A stretch of DNA of 64,000 nt from Rhizobium sp. L43. GTDB lineage: Bacteria > Pseudomonadota > Alphaproteobacteria > Rhizobiales > Rhizobiaceae. Under the pieces are notes generated by a model. That model saw only the letters and a program-made list of their open reading frames with translations, was not told the origin of the DNA and did no database searches. Shown here in pieces: positions 42,349 to 50,364 of the stretch (position 1 is the stretch's first letter; the number at the start of each line of letters is the position of its first letter). Where the stretch lies: assembly GCF_002531725.1 (NCBI RefSeq), contig NZ_NWSQ01000024.1, positions 1 to 64,000 of the forward strand, in the 5' to 3' direction. Position numbers and translations under genes: made by a program.

Positions 42349-42732
42349 TTACTTCTTCGCCTTCTTTGCACGTCCAGCCTTCAGCCGAGCCGACCGTTCA
42401 GCTGAGTGCTTGGCGATCACCGCTTGCAGTTTGTCATCAGCGGCGATTGCTTCCTTCGCTGCCGTCAGGATCGCAACCACTGCATCGAGATCAGCAGCGC
42501 GGAAGAGTTTCGAACCAGCGACCTCGAAAGCATTGCGACCGATCCGAACCACATAACCATCACGATCCTTGCGGAACCACAGCGACCGCGTTTTATGGGT
42601 TTTACCGTCCTTGACCTCACCAGCGAGTTTCACCTGTTGATCCAACTTGCTGTAGAAGATTTCCAGCGGGCTCTGCCCACCAACTACGCCTGCGGTTGCC
42701 GCTGATTTGAGAAGTTCCAGTGCGTTTGCCAT
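42349..42732 (-). CDS. Unknown phage protein with Lys-rich tail
   Basis: 127 residues. Middle part KTRSLWFRKDRDGYVVRIGR and helical AADLDAVVAILTAAKEAIAA; the C-terminus is strongly basic (AERSARLKAGRAKKAKK) and could bind nucleic acid. Between a second serine recombinase and a structured non-coding region. No family recognised. Confidence 0.7.
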   Translation of the reverse strand: MANALELLKSAATAGVVGGQSPLEIFYSKLDQQVKLAGEVKDGKTHKTRSLWFRKDRDGYVVRIGRNAFEVAGSKLFRAADLDAVVAILTAAKEAIAADDKLQAVIAKHSAERSARLKAGRAKKAKK

Positions 42733-42835
42733 TGTCTAGTTCCTTTCGATCTAGGCCTGCGTTATTGCCTGCCCACATCATCCGTCCAATAGCCTTTGAT
42801 TACTCAGGGCAACCGAAGACTTCCTAAAAGTTGAA

Positions 42836-43453
42836 TTATTTCAAACCGTTACGGCTTAGCAGTCGGACTACCTGCCCCGTACCCCATTGGGCACCACGTG
42901 GCGTCCGTATAGCGCGATCATTAAGTGCCTTAGCAATTGCTGCTGGACTGTCGATGCCGCTGTCTATGAGCCCCTGTAGGACTTCCGCTAGCGAATCCGC
43001 AAAGGTGTTTGCTTCCTCTACTCGGGCAGCATTTGTGCCCCATTCCTGCCCCCTCGCCCGCTTTGCTGCGATGGCAACCTTTGTCCGGTCCGCGATCATC
43101 TCGCGTTCCTTCTCCGCTACAGCTGCCATTATGTGGAACTGGAAGTTATCCGCGTTGGGCATGTCACAGGCTTTAATCGGAACCCCCGACTTGAGCAGAC
43201 CGGATATGAAGTGAACATCGCGAGAAAGCCGGTCCAACTTTGCAATGACCAGCACGGCTTTATTTGCAGCTGCCAGCGCTAGGGCTTTTGCCAACTCGGG
43301 CCGATCATCACGCTTGCCAGATTCGACCTCTGTAAACTCGGCGAGCGGATCGCAACGAGTGTAATCGAGAACAGCGCGGCGTTGCGCTTCAAGCCCTAGA
43401 CCGGACTTGCCCTGCTGTTGAGTGGAAACGCGGTAATAAGCAACGTATTGCAT
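42836..43453 (-). CDS. Small serine recombinase/resolvase
   Basis: 205 residues from ATG 43453. The resolvase domain has AYYRVSTQQQGKSGLGLEAQ (nucleophile Ser in YRVS), VLVIAKLDRLSRDVHFISGL and AAVAEKEREMIADRTKVAIA. The C-terminus has a recombinase-type helix-turn-helix (SPAAIAKALNDRAIRTPRGA, QWGTGQVVRLLSR). It is distinct from the large integrase at 19022. It may act in DNA inversion, resolution or excision; no inverted invertible segment was seen beside it. Confidence 0.85.
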   Translation of the reverse strand: MQYVAYYRVSTQQQGKSGLGLEAQRRAVLDYTRCDPLAEFTEVESGKRDDRPELAKALALAAANKAVLVIAKLDRLSRDVHFISGLLKSGVPIKACDMPNADNFQFHIMAAVAEKEREMIADRTKVAIAAKRARGQEWGTNAARVEEANTFADSLAEVLQGLIDSGIDSPAAIAKALNDRAIRTPRGAQWGTGQVVRLLSRNGLK

Positions 43454-43717
43454 GACAACCTCTGACAATGAATGTGCGTTCTTTGTCTGCTGCCGAAAAA
43501 ACTAAAGGGCGAGCGATCTTTTCGGTTGCCCTTTGCCCCGAGTGGAAATAACGCGCGTGAAGGTTTGGCCGGAAAGTCTGGCTCGTGCCAGGGCGGTGCG
43601 GCTGGATGTGTTGATTTAGCCGCTGCCTGCTGTTGATTATTCCACAAGGACTGTTGAGCCGTAGGGACAGTTTCCGTTTGCTGTTGTGCCGCTGATCCTG
43701 TCGCTCTCTTAAGCGTC

Positions 43718-43984
43718 ATGACCTTTTCCCCTGATACTCGTATTGCAGATGTTCCACGTCTGTTCTATCTTTGTTGGATGCTCAAGCCTATCACCGAAGA
43801 GATTATCTCACAGCTACAAACGCGGGTTCCCAATGGAGATCCGATCGATCTCTTGTTGATCGGACCTGACCTAGTTGCTCAGGGTTATACGCAGGATGAG
43901 ATCGTGTTTGCGCTGGAGAATTTGGCTCGACAGAAACAGATCGAGTTTGCCGGGGGAAATCGCGTGCGGCTCATCGTTAAATGA
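43718..43984 (+). CDS. Small unknown phage protein
   Basis: 88 residues (core EEIISQLQTRVPNGDPIDLL; YTQDEIVFALENLARQKQIE), with a small winged-helix look. Its stop overlaps the next start (ATGA). ATG 43778 is an alternative start. Confidence 0.55.
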   Translation: MTFSPDTRIADVPRLFYLCWMLKPITEEIISQLQTRVPNGDPIDLLLIGPDLVAQGYTQDEIVFALENLARQKQIEFAGGNRVRLIVK

Positions 43985-44742
43985 GTGAACCTCTCACCCG
44001 AACACAACAGATGATCGCTGCCCAACCACTCTGCGTATTTTGCGGAGGAACTACTCGGGCAACCACACGTGAGCATATGCCTTCTCGGGTTCTGTTTGAT
44101 GGGAAGCACCGACCCAAAGGACTAGAGTTTCCCTCTTGCCAGCCATGCCAAGATTCCACCCGAAAAGCCGAGACTGTATTTGCCGTATTGTCGCGGTTTT
44201 ATCCCGATCCGACCACCCGCATTCAACGCGCCGAATTCAAGAAACTGATGCGGGCAGCCGAACAGCACAATCCGGGTTTCCACGCGGAAATGAACACCGA
44301 TCAACTCGGCCATTTGCAGCGGTTGGGTAATCAGGCTGCTCTGCTTCCCTCGTGGAATTTCCTCAATGTCGGCGGGCCTATCTGCACTAAGTCTATCAGT
44401 GCGTTTGCGGTGAAACTCGGGCTGGCCCTTCACTATGAGATTACCCGCTGCATTGCGCCGAAGGGTGCCGTGGTTGTCGTTGCTCGGTTCAGCAATGTCG
44501 ATGCGTTTACCGGCGACATGCCCAAGGATGCTCTCGGCTTGTTCGGTGAGGGTCAGACGTTGGAAATGGGCAAGTTTCGGGTTGCCGATCAGTTCGAGTA
44601 TTCCAGCGTGTACGCAGGAGATACGATGAACATGAGCGCGCACTTTGCGACGTTTCGTATGTCGATGGCCCTGCTATTGCTCGTCTGCCACACCGAGGCG
44701 GATATCCCCGATGGCGTCCACGGCGACCGCTTCTACGTCTGA
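43981..44742 (+). CDS. HNH-like protein with two CxxC pairs
   Basis: 253 residues. The N-terminus has CVFCGGTTRATTREHMPSRV, then FPSCQPCQD: a CxxC...EH...CxxC arrangement like the zinc-held beta-beta-alpha (HNH) nucleases. The remaining 180 residues are not recognised. It may be a nuclease or homing-type gene. Cotranscribed with the small gene before it. A hairpin follows the stop. Confidence 0.65.
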   Translation: MSEPLTRTQQMIAAQPLCVFCGGTTRATTREHMPSRVLFDGKHRPKGLEFPSCQPCQDSTRKAETVFAVLSRFYPDPTTRIQRAEFKKLMRAAEQHNPGFHAEMNTDQLGHLQRLGNQAALLPSWNFLNVGGPICTKSISAFAVKLGLALHYEITRCIAPKGAVVVVARFSNVDAFTGDMPKDALGLFGEGQTLEMGKFRVADQFEYSSVYAGDTMNMSAHFATFRMSMALLLLVCHTEADIPDGVHGDRFYV

Positions 44743-44750
44743 TATGGAAA

Positions 44751-44775
44751 CACCACCCGTTTGATCGAGTGGTGG
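44751..44775 (+). terminator. Terminator after the HNH-like gene
   Basis: CACCAC, 12 bases, GTGGTG (extended by weaker pairs), 9 bp past the stop at 44742. No long T-tail. Confidence 0.4.
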
Positions 44776-44864
44776 CCCAAATATTGTTACTCGTTTTGGA
44801 TTTGCCCTAGGAAAGTTCATCCAAAACCAATGCTCAGAAAAGAGGATACCTTTTCCGTGCTTAT

Positions 44865-46139
44865 TTATGCGCCGATCACTGTGAAGCCTGTGGGAATTGT
44901 CCCTGTAGTCTCACCAGCTGCAAATCGTGAGGTGATCTCGCAACCGCTGTTCAAGATGAACCCAACTGGATAGAGCGGGCCTGTGCCCAATGCGGAGATA
45001 TCAATGCCGCCCATGCCTGTTGCGGGATCAGCAAGTGCATCGCCGTTCCAATTCCCACTATTCCGTCGGAACCAAACCAAATGTGCATCTGCATCGAATG
45101 CTATGGCGATTACGTCGGTGTCTAGGATTTGTCCCATCGTGGCGAGGTTCGTGCCATTATATCGGATTTCCCCTTCATTGCCCATGTAGCCGATGGAGTT
45201 CGGGTCATTGCCGATGTCGTTCCAATTTGCGAACAAGTTGCCAGCGAAATCGATATTCATCAGGCCGACGCCGGTTGTGGTATCGACAACCTTGTGTTGG
45301 GTTTCGAAATACCACTTGCCCTGGCTCTTTCCCCTCGCCCCGCGTACACTGGCGTTGGTGAAACCCTCGACGGGCCAATATGCGGTGCGATCTCCGTTCT
45401 TCAAAGCGAGTTCGCTGGAACAATCGACCTCAAACCATGTTGCCGGTAGTTCGACTCGCGCAGTTGGGCCTGCAATAGCAGCGGCTACCACCGGCTTATA
45501 AATGGCGGCCAAAACCACATGGCCCGCCTGTGTAGGGTGAACCTTATCCGCGTCGTAGTATGTGAGGTCGTCAGCGTCCGCGATCTCATCGAAATGCGGA
45601 TCACTGCCGAAATCGAAAATGCCATCGGCGTCCAGATCGGAGTTCCAATACTGCCGGATAAGTTGGTTCAATAGGATATCGCCGCCCCACTGACGATACT
45701 CGTTTGCGTCCTCGTCCGTAGCGATGAGTGTACCGATTAGTCGGCGGTCGAAACCCTTGGCCTTTGCCTTATGGAGAACGCTGCGCAGGTTCAGATAGAT
45801 TTCTTTGTCCGCGTAGGTGAGGTTTTTATCGTTCGCCCCTGCTAGGATCGTGAACACGTTGAGGTCCTTGCTAGCGTCATATTCGGCACCACTACGCGTG
45901 TCGAAATCCTCGTTCATCTGCAACGCAAGTGTGCCTGTCGTGCCGATGTTAGCGAGCGTGATTGTCGGGGGATTTGGAATACCTGCGACTGCGACGGCGG
46001 GGTACGCATTTGTCTCTGGGTTATCCACGAGGTTGCCAGCGGTGATCGAGTCGCCTTCTGCGACAAGTTTCACGCTGTTAACCGTGGGAGCCGATGAACC
46101 CCCATGATTCCACAAATTGAAGCGCCACTTAATGCCCAT
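44865..46139 (-). CDS. SGNH-hydrolase tail enzyme with SPRY-like C-terminal domain
   Basis: 424 residues. The SGNH blocks are VAEGDSITAGN (nucleophile Ser about residue 32), TILAGANDKN and DADKVHPTQAGH with the catalytic Asp/His. From about residue 230, WFEVDCSSELALKNGDRTAY, GKWYFETQHKVVDTTTGVGL and ILDTDVIAIAFDADAHLVWF form a SPRY-like beta sandwich. Such proteins usually de-esterify host surface polysaccharide. No signal peptide. The start overlaps the preceding gene by 1 bp. Confidence 0.8.
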   Translation of the reverse strand: MGIKWRFNLWNHGGSSAPTVNSVKLVAEGDSITAGNLVDNPETNAYPAVAVAGIPNPPTITLANIGTTGTLALQMNEDFDTRSGAEYDASKDLNVFTILAGANDKNLTYADKEIYLNLRSVLHKAKAKGFDRRLIGTLIATDEDANEYRQWGGDILLNQLIRQYWNSDLDADGIFDFGSDPHFDEIADADDLTYYDADKVHPTQAGHVVLAAIYKPVVAAAIAGPTARVELPATWFEVDCSSELALKNGDRTAYWPVEGFTNASVRGARGKSQGKWYFETQHKVVDTTTGVGLMNIDFAGNLFANWNDIGNDPNSIGYMGNEGEIRYNGTNLATMGQILDTDVIAIAFDADAHLVWFRRNSGNWNGDALADPATGMGGIDISALGTGPLYPVGFILNSGCEITSRFAAGETTGTIPTGFTVIGA

Positions 46140-46423
46140 TAGCGACCGCCAAGAATTGCTCGCACTGTGGCAGCTGCACTTGATGGGCTCTTCGCATAGA
46201 CCTTGTCAGTTGTAGCCAGATCAATGCTAACCGAAGTATCGCGTTCCCGCTGTAGAACGATAAAGTCGTTGCTCGTAACTGATGGTTTTGCGCTTGCGAT
46301 TGCAATCTGTACGCTCGGAGTAGTTGGGTCGATCTGCAAGCCGATTGTCGCTGTAGTCGATCCATCTGCTACAAGTGTCCAATCCGCATTAGTTGCGGTG
46401 ATAGCTGGGGTAGTTGTTGCCAT
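46139..46423 (-). CDS. Small beta-rich virion protein candidate
   Basis: 94 residues (NADWTLVADGSTTATIGLQI; SVTSNDFIVLQRERDTSVSI). The composition suits a decoration or fibre-attachment protein, and it is coupled to the SGNH gene. A TAAATA element lies about 30 bp upstream. Confidence 0.6.
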   Translation of the reverse strand: MATTTPAITATNADWTLVADGSTTATIGLQIDPTTPSVQIAIASAKPSVTSNDFIVLQRERDTSVSIDLATTDKVYAKSPSSAAATVRAILGGR

Positions 46424-46446
46424 AAGTGTACCTCGAAATTGATATC

Positions 46447-46461
46447 CCTCTATTTACCTAC
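46447..46461 (-). promoter_or_regulatory. TAAATA phage promoter candidate before 46423
   Basis: Minus-strand GTAGGTAAATAGAGG; an inverted copy GGGTAAAT lies 3-4 bases further upstream, so ATTTACC/GGTAAAT also forms a 7-bp hairpin. Confidence 0.35.
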
Positions 46462-46509
46462 TTCGGGTAAATCCGCCACTTTAGGCCCTACTTGCGCGTG
46501 TAACGGGCG

Positions 46510-46716
46510 TTATCGCCAGCCGTCTCCGCCAGCATCAGCCAGCACTGAATCCCAGATAGTGCCGTCCGCGTAACGCACGGCGACAAAGCCTTCTCCGCGC
46601 TGTCGATCCTCAATCATGATCCATGGGCCATCAGGTTCGCGGGTGAATGCTTCAAGGCGGATGCTCTGTCCGGTTTCTGGATCGAGCGGGTTTGGGGCGT
46701 CGGTAATCGGTCGCAT
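46510..46716 (-). CDS. Small unknown phage protein
   Basis: 68 residues from ATG 46716 behind AAGGAG. Sequence includes LDPETGQSIRLEAFTREPDG and GFVAVRYADGTIWDSVLADA, a small beta-sheet pattern. It directly follows the endolysin gene and may be cotranscribed with it. Confidence 0.65.
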   Translation of the reverse strand: MRPITDAPNPLDPETGQSIRLEAFTREPDGPWIMIEDRQRGEGFVAVRYADGTIWDSVLADAGGDGWR

Positions 46717-46733
46717 TGGCTTCTCCTTGGCGA

Positions 46734-47174
46734 TTACGGGGTGGCGAACAAAGTGGCTTCTGCTGCGCGGCGACGAGTAAGGCCAGCGAGGACTTGACCG
46801 CCTGCCTTGTTCCATCGGGCAAACTCATTGGCTGCGCCAGCGAAGTCCTTGGCGTTGACCTTCTTCAACAAGGTGCTTGCCGCAAGGTTCGCGCTGCCGC
46901 AATTGTAAGTGAACGACACGAGCGCGCCGAATTGGTTCGGCGTAAGTGGGACTTTGACTAGTCCGAGAACGGCTTTCTCGAATTGCGCGACATCGCGCGA
47001 GAACAGCCTGTCGGCTTCACTTTGAGTGATGGTCTTTTTGCCGATGTCGGATTTCTTGAGGCCCTTGGTCGTGCCCCATCCGATGGTTGGAACGCCGATA
47101 GCGTCCGCGTAGCAGGTTAGTTTGCAAGCCTCGAAAGACTTGATGAGTTGTTCAGATGCACTGTTAATAGCCAT
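46734..47174 (-). CDS. Endolysin, T4-type lysozyme (GH24)
   Basis: 146 residues. The catalytic triad of GH24 is visible in SFEACKLTCYADAIGVPTIG (Glu15, Asp24 and Thr30), followed by PLTPNQFGALVSFTYNCGSA and LTRRRAAEATLF. It cleaves peptidoglycan for lysis. There is no signal sequence, so release needs a holin. A TATATAC-type element (CGGTATATACTGG) sits within 20 bp of the ATG, so the leader must be very short. Confidence 0.92.
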   Translation of the reverse strand: MAINSASEQLIKSFEACKLTCYADAIGVPTIGWGTTKGLKKSDIGKKTITQSEADRLFSRDVAQFEKAVLGLVKVPLTPNQFGALVSFTYNCGSANLAASTLLKKVNAKDFAGAANEFARWNKAGGQVLAGLTRRRAAEATLFATP

Positions 47175-47201
47175 CCAGTATATACCGAATGACGCAAAGA
47201 A

Positions 47202-47234
47202 AAAGCCGCTGCGGATTGACCACGCAGCGGCTTT
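47202..47234 (-). terminator. Rho-independent terminator between 47310 gene and endolysin
   Basis: Perfect 12-bp stem AAAGCCGCTGCG/CGCAGCGGCTTT with a 9-base loop. On the minus strand TTCTTTGC follows the stem's TTT. It ends the minus-strand operon starting upstream. Confidence 0.8.
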
Positions 47235-47309
47235 AGTGGGTGACGAGAGATCGAATTAAATCGTCACATGATTATCGTATTGCCATCGATTGGCCTCTGC
47301 AAGAGACCG

Positions 47310-47687
47310 TTAGACAGTCTTCTTCTTGCGAGGTGAAGCCTTCTTCTTTGGCGCTTCTACAGTGATCGCTTCGACCTCTGCTGGGGTGGATTCGGCCACT
47401 GGCGTTTCCTCGACCGGCTCGACTGCTTCTACTACGGGTTCTTCATTTACCGGGCCTGCCAAGAATACTTCGAGCGCCGGACCTACGACTGTAATGCCGT
47501 CGCGGTCATTCCAAGTCGTCAAGTTGTCATCGAGAACGATGGTCTGAACGTTGTCACCAGCCTTAAAGTTGGCCCAGTCTACGAACTCGCCGCCCTCTGC
47601 GCGGGTAAACTTGAGCGGCTTTAGAGCACCTGTGTCGCCTTCGAAAAGTGCAAAGTCCTGAATTGTACGGTCACGTGTAATGATCAT
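47310..47687 (-). CDS. Unknown phage protein with disordered basic tail
   Basis: 125 residues. The N-terminal 75 look folded (IQDFALFEGDTGALKPLKFT; NVQTIVLDDNLTTWNDRDGI), the rest is Glu/Val/Pro-rich and ends KKKASPRKKKTV. Followed by a strong terminator. No family recognised. Confidence 0.7.
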   Translation of the reverse strand: MIITRDRTIQDFALFEGDTGALKPLKFTRAEGGEFVDWANFKAGDNVQTIVLDDNLTTWNDRDGITVVGPALEVFLAGPVNEEPVVEAVEPVEETPVAESTPAEVEAITVEAPKKKASPRKKKTV

Positions 47688-47730
47688 TTTCTTATCCTTT
47701 TTGTTCTTATGAAAATGTTGTTTCAGTTAG

Positions 47731-48027
47731 TTATTGCCCGCCACCATGAGCAAGTTTGAAGAGCATCGCCTGCTTCTTGTCGGGGAACGCTACCTTGATT
47801 TTTCGAAGATCCGAATCCATACCGATGCCGTGCAGCGCCTTGAACTCTGCCAGCACTGGTTTCATAGATTCACCGAATTCAAACACGTCGACCTGACCAA
47901 TCAACTCGATCCAGAAACGCACAATCTTTGGTCGGTTCCAAAACCAAACCTGCTTGTCCCACTGTTTGTCGACATCTCTTTCGTTGAACATGAGTTGCTT
48001 GTAACGGTCTGCGTTTTCGATTTTCAT
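47731..48027 (-). CDS. Unknown phage protein
   Basis: 98 residues (WDKQVWFWNRPKIVRFWIEL; GMDSDLRKIKVAFPDKKQAM). The start overlaps the stop of the gene before it by 4 bp, so the two are coupled. Function unknown. Confidence 0.7.
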   Translation of the reverse strand: MKIENADRYKQLMFNERDVDKQWDKQVWFWNRPKIVRFWIELIGQVDVFEFGESMKPVLAEFKALHGIGMDSDLRKIKVAFPDKKQAMLFKLAHGGGQ

Positions 48028-48485
48028 GCCTCACCTCCATCGTAGGAGAGTTTCGCAACAATGAATCGGTCACCTCGCTCGAATGCATCGAGCATATGCT
48101 TCAGGTACGCTTCGCGTTCATCGTAGGGCCGATGGGTTTGATCGTCTATGTAATCAGCATCTTTGTGCGCTGCGTACCAATCCGCCATTTCACAAAGTTC
48201 GTCACGGATTACCTTCCAATGCTCTGCATCCACACGTTCCTCGAATTTTGCAATGTCGGCCTTTGTCGCAAGAGTCAGAATACGCTCGACTGCGGGCCGA
48301 GCGTCTTTGTAGAAGTGCTTAAAGATTGAAGCAAAGCCGCCCATTGCTTTCATCGCACTTTGTGAAGGCCGTGAGGTGTTGGCGTAGCCGCCACTGCCAA
48401 TCAGTGCTTCAAGGGCTACTTTCCTCTGCGCTTCCAATTCCGCGATCTGCTTAGCGAACGAATTTCCGTTCGGATTATTACTCAT
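48024..48485 (-). CDS. Unknown phage protein
   Basis: 153 residues from ATG 48485; the 11 upstream codons lack a ribosome-binding site. Helical (FAKQIAELEAQRKVALEALI; HWKVIRDELCEMADWYAAHK). Coupled to the next gene. Function unknown. Confidence 0.7.
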   Translation of the reverse strand: MSNNPNGNSFAKQIAELEAQRKVALEALIGSGGYANTSRPSQSAMKAMGGFASIFKHFYKDARPAVERILTLATKADIAKFEERVDAEHWKVIRDELCEMADWYAAHKDADYIDDQTHRPYDEREAYLKHMLDAFERGDRFIVAKLSYDGGEA

Positions 48486-48487
48486 GA

Positions 48488-48934
48488 TCAAGCCTCCTTC
48501 GCCGGGATAGCGATACAAGTGCAGCCCATCGCCGTGATGATCACGTTGATCGCCGTTAGCTGTTCAACGCTGAGGTCTTCACCACGGCGACCCTTCACCC
48601 ACTTATGAGCGCGGGCAAGTTTCTCGGTTACACCGTCGAGGACTTCACGAAGCGTGCTGAACTTACGCAAGCGGCTTCCCCAAATCCCGCTGCTACGGTC
48701 GAGGATATTATTCAGTGTGATAAACGAGGTCGGATCGCTCTTGTCGGTCCTCATGATGTTCATCGCACTCACGTAGGATAGAAGTTCCGCGTGCTCGGCA
48801 TCGCAAAGGCGAACGTATCGGACGTTTCGCTGGGTGTGCTTGGATGGTCGCTCAATGAGTTCACTTCGGGCTACAAGCGTTGCCGGGGCCGTTGCCTGCG
48901 TGGGGGTGGTTTCAAAAATATCCGCGATTTGCAT
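48488..48934 (-). CDS. Unknown phage protein
   Basis: 148 residues. Ser/Thr-rich N-terminus, then VRYVRLCDAEHAELLSYVSA and EVLDGVTEKLARAHKWVKGR. Two bp before the next gene, so part of the same operon. Function unknown. Confidence 0.7.
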   Translation of the reverse strand: MQIADIFETTPTQATAPATLVARSELIERPSKHTQRNVRYVRLCDAEHAELLSYVSAMNIMRTDKSDPTSFITLNNILDRSSGIWGSRLRKFSTLREVLDGVTEKLARAHKWVKGRRGEDLSVEQLTAINVIITAMGCTCIAIPAKEA

Positions 48935-48958
48935 GGGGTGTTTTCCTTCTTCTTAGTT

Positions 48959-49270
48959 TTATTTCTGATCGAAAAATTTCTGAACATAACGCTCGTTGTT
49001 CGAGCGTTCTTCCTCGTTGAGCCTTTCCCAAAAGGCTGCAATCTTGGACGCTTCTGAGGAGACTACTCTACCGGGATGCACGTTGATCAGATCGTCAGGC
49101 GTAGTCTTCGGCGGAAACAGACTGTCGATTTTCGCATGAAGATCCAAAATACGGTCTTCAAGATAGGACTGGTTCTCGATGACTTTTTCGATGTCGAATG
49201 CTGCATCACGCTCGTAGGAAGTTGTAGTCAACGATGATTGTGACGGCCTATAATTAATCTTCTTGTCCAT
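48959..49270 (-). CDS. Unknown phage protein
   Basis: 103 residues, helical, charged (DIEKVIENQSYLEDRILDLH; AAFWERLNEEERSNNERYVQ). It lies in a run of small minus-strand genes with short gaps. Function unknown. Confidence 0.65.
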   Translation of the reverse strand: MDKKINYRPSQSSLTTTSYERDAAFDIEKVIENQSYLEDRILDLHAKIDSLFPPKTTPDDLINVHPGRVVSSEASKIAAFWERLNEEERSNNERYVQKFFDQK

Positions 49271-49274
49271 CGTC

Positions 49275-49679
49275 CTACTCCTGCGCCAGCTTGGCGAGTA
49301 AAACGTCCTGACCGTCGAGCCACGCGTCGGTCAGGTTAGTGAAACTTGCCAATTCGTTGGACAGAATATTGTTTCGAGTAAGTACAGCCGCAAAGTTGGA
49401 GACTGTTCCTTGCTCACTAATGGAAAACGAGACGGAATTTCCTCTTGATGATGCCTCGCTCCTTACATAACAGTATGTGGTCCAGAATTTGCGAAGCACT
49501 TCAAGCATCGCCGCATCATTCCGCGACACTCGGACGGTAGCTGCGCGGACACGTGCCATACCTTCGAAACGAGCCGCGACATGCTCGGGACTTTGCTTGC
49601 GCCCTTTGAGTGCTTTCGAACGGCCCGCATCTAGTGCAGCGCGGTGTTCCGGTGTTAGTTTTTCGCCTTTCTTTGCCAT
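49275..49679 (-). CDS. Basic phage protein, possible DNA-binding
   Basis: 134 residues. The N-terminus (KKGEKLTPEHRAALDAGRSK, ALKGRKQSPEHVAARFEG) has two copies of a P-E-H-R/V-A-A motif like the NUMOD3-type DNA-binding repeat found beside phage nucleases. The remainder is unknown. It overlaps the previous gene by 1 bp. Confidence 0.65.
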   Translation of the reverse strand: MAKKGEKLTPEHRAALDAGRSKALKGRKQSPEHVAARFEGMARVRAATVRVSRNDAAMLEVLRKFWTTYCYVRSEASSRGNSVSFSISEQGTVSNFAAVLTRNNILSNELASFTNLTDAWLDGQDVLLAKLAQE

Positions 49680-49912
49680 TAGGAGTTACCTCCCTCTGCA
49701 TTTCTCTTACGAATATAGCCGAGAAAGTCGGTGTATTCCTCGTCGGTACCAGAGAGTGCAGCGCTAACCTTTTTGCTGAACTCCGTCTCCTTCATCGACT
49801 TCATGAACGGTGTAATTGGATCTTCACCAGCAAGGTGGCGCTCGATGATGCTGAGACGCATCGTTTCAAACTCTGCTTTTGTGTCGATGGATGAATTTTT
49901 AAACTTTGCCAT
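49679..49912 (-). CDS. Small unknown phage protein, first of the early-type run
   Basis: 77 residues, helical (FETMRLSIIERHLAGEDPIT; TDEEYTDFLGYIRKRNAEGG). First gene of the run 49912-47731; a TGATAAATAATA element lies about 25 bp upstream. Function unknown. Confidence 0.65.
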   Translation of the reverse strand: MAKFKNSSIDTKAEFETMRLSIIERHLAGEDPITPFMKSMKETEFSKKVSAALSGTDEEYTDFLGYIRKRNAEGGNS

Positions 49913-50115
49913 TGGGAGTTTGCTCCTTCTTGTTATCTACGTTATTATTTATCAAATTTAACAAATCTGGCAGTCAAATCGCAATATATCTTTGCCTTTA
50001 CTGCCAGCTTCTGGCTGCGGGTCGAGTTCTCGTCTAAATCAATCGGATGGGGACAAAGAATAATTTTTGGAATAGCCCACAAATTATTTTAATTTGGCAT
50101 AGCCATTTCTTCCAG

Positions 50116-50225
50116 AAGTGGGGGAAGTGGGGCAGAGTGGGGGAAAACGCTCAATTTCCAATTAGCCGGAAACAGAATGACATGCGAAATCGCATCTAAT
50201 GAAAAGTGACCCACTTCCCCCACTT
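50116..50225. repeat. G-rich inverted repeats, replication-origin candidate
   Basis: AAGTGGGGGAAGTGG (50116-50130) is repeated in perfect inverted form as CCACTTCCCCCACTT (50211-50225). AGTGGGG occurs three times within 50117-50143. The 450-bp gap 49913-50364 holds no gene and is otherwise AT-rich. Being next to the VapE-type replication gene, it could be the phage origin or an operator. Confidence 0.5.
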
Positions 50226-50297
50226 CCCCCACCCTAAGACGCTAGAAGCACTGGAAAATAAGGGTTTTGACAGGGTGGGGGACACCAATCCAGCCAC

Positions 50298-50326
50298 AAA
50301 AAAAGTGGGGCACTCCCCCACTTTTT
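50298..50326. terminator. Bidirectional terminator after the VapE-type gene
   Basis: AAAAAAGTGGGG, loop CACT, CCCCCACTTTTT: A/T-flanked stem that gives a T-run on either strand, 39 bp past the stop at 50365. It reuses the AGTGGGG motif. Confidence 0.75.
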
Positions 50327-50364
50327 CTTAGCTACGGCGATGTCAGAAGCCAGGACGATCTCTG

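Noticed and set aside
43396..43719. 107-codon minus-strand frame overlapping the small recombinase start
   Set aside because: It overlaps a real gene by 58 bp, the second half looks like translated non-coding DNA, and nothing is recognisable. The AAAAGG upstream keeps it a weak possibility.
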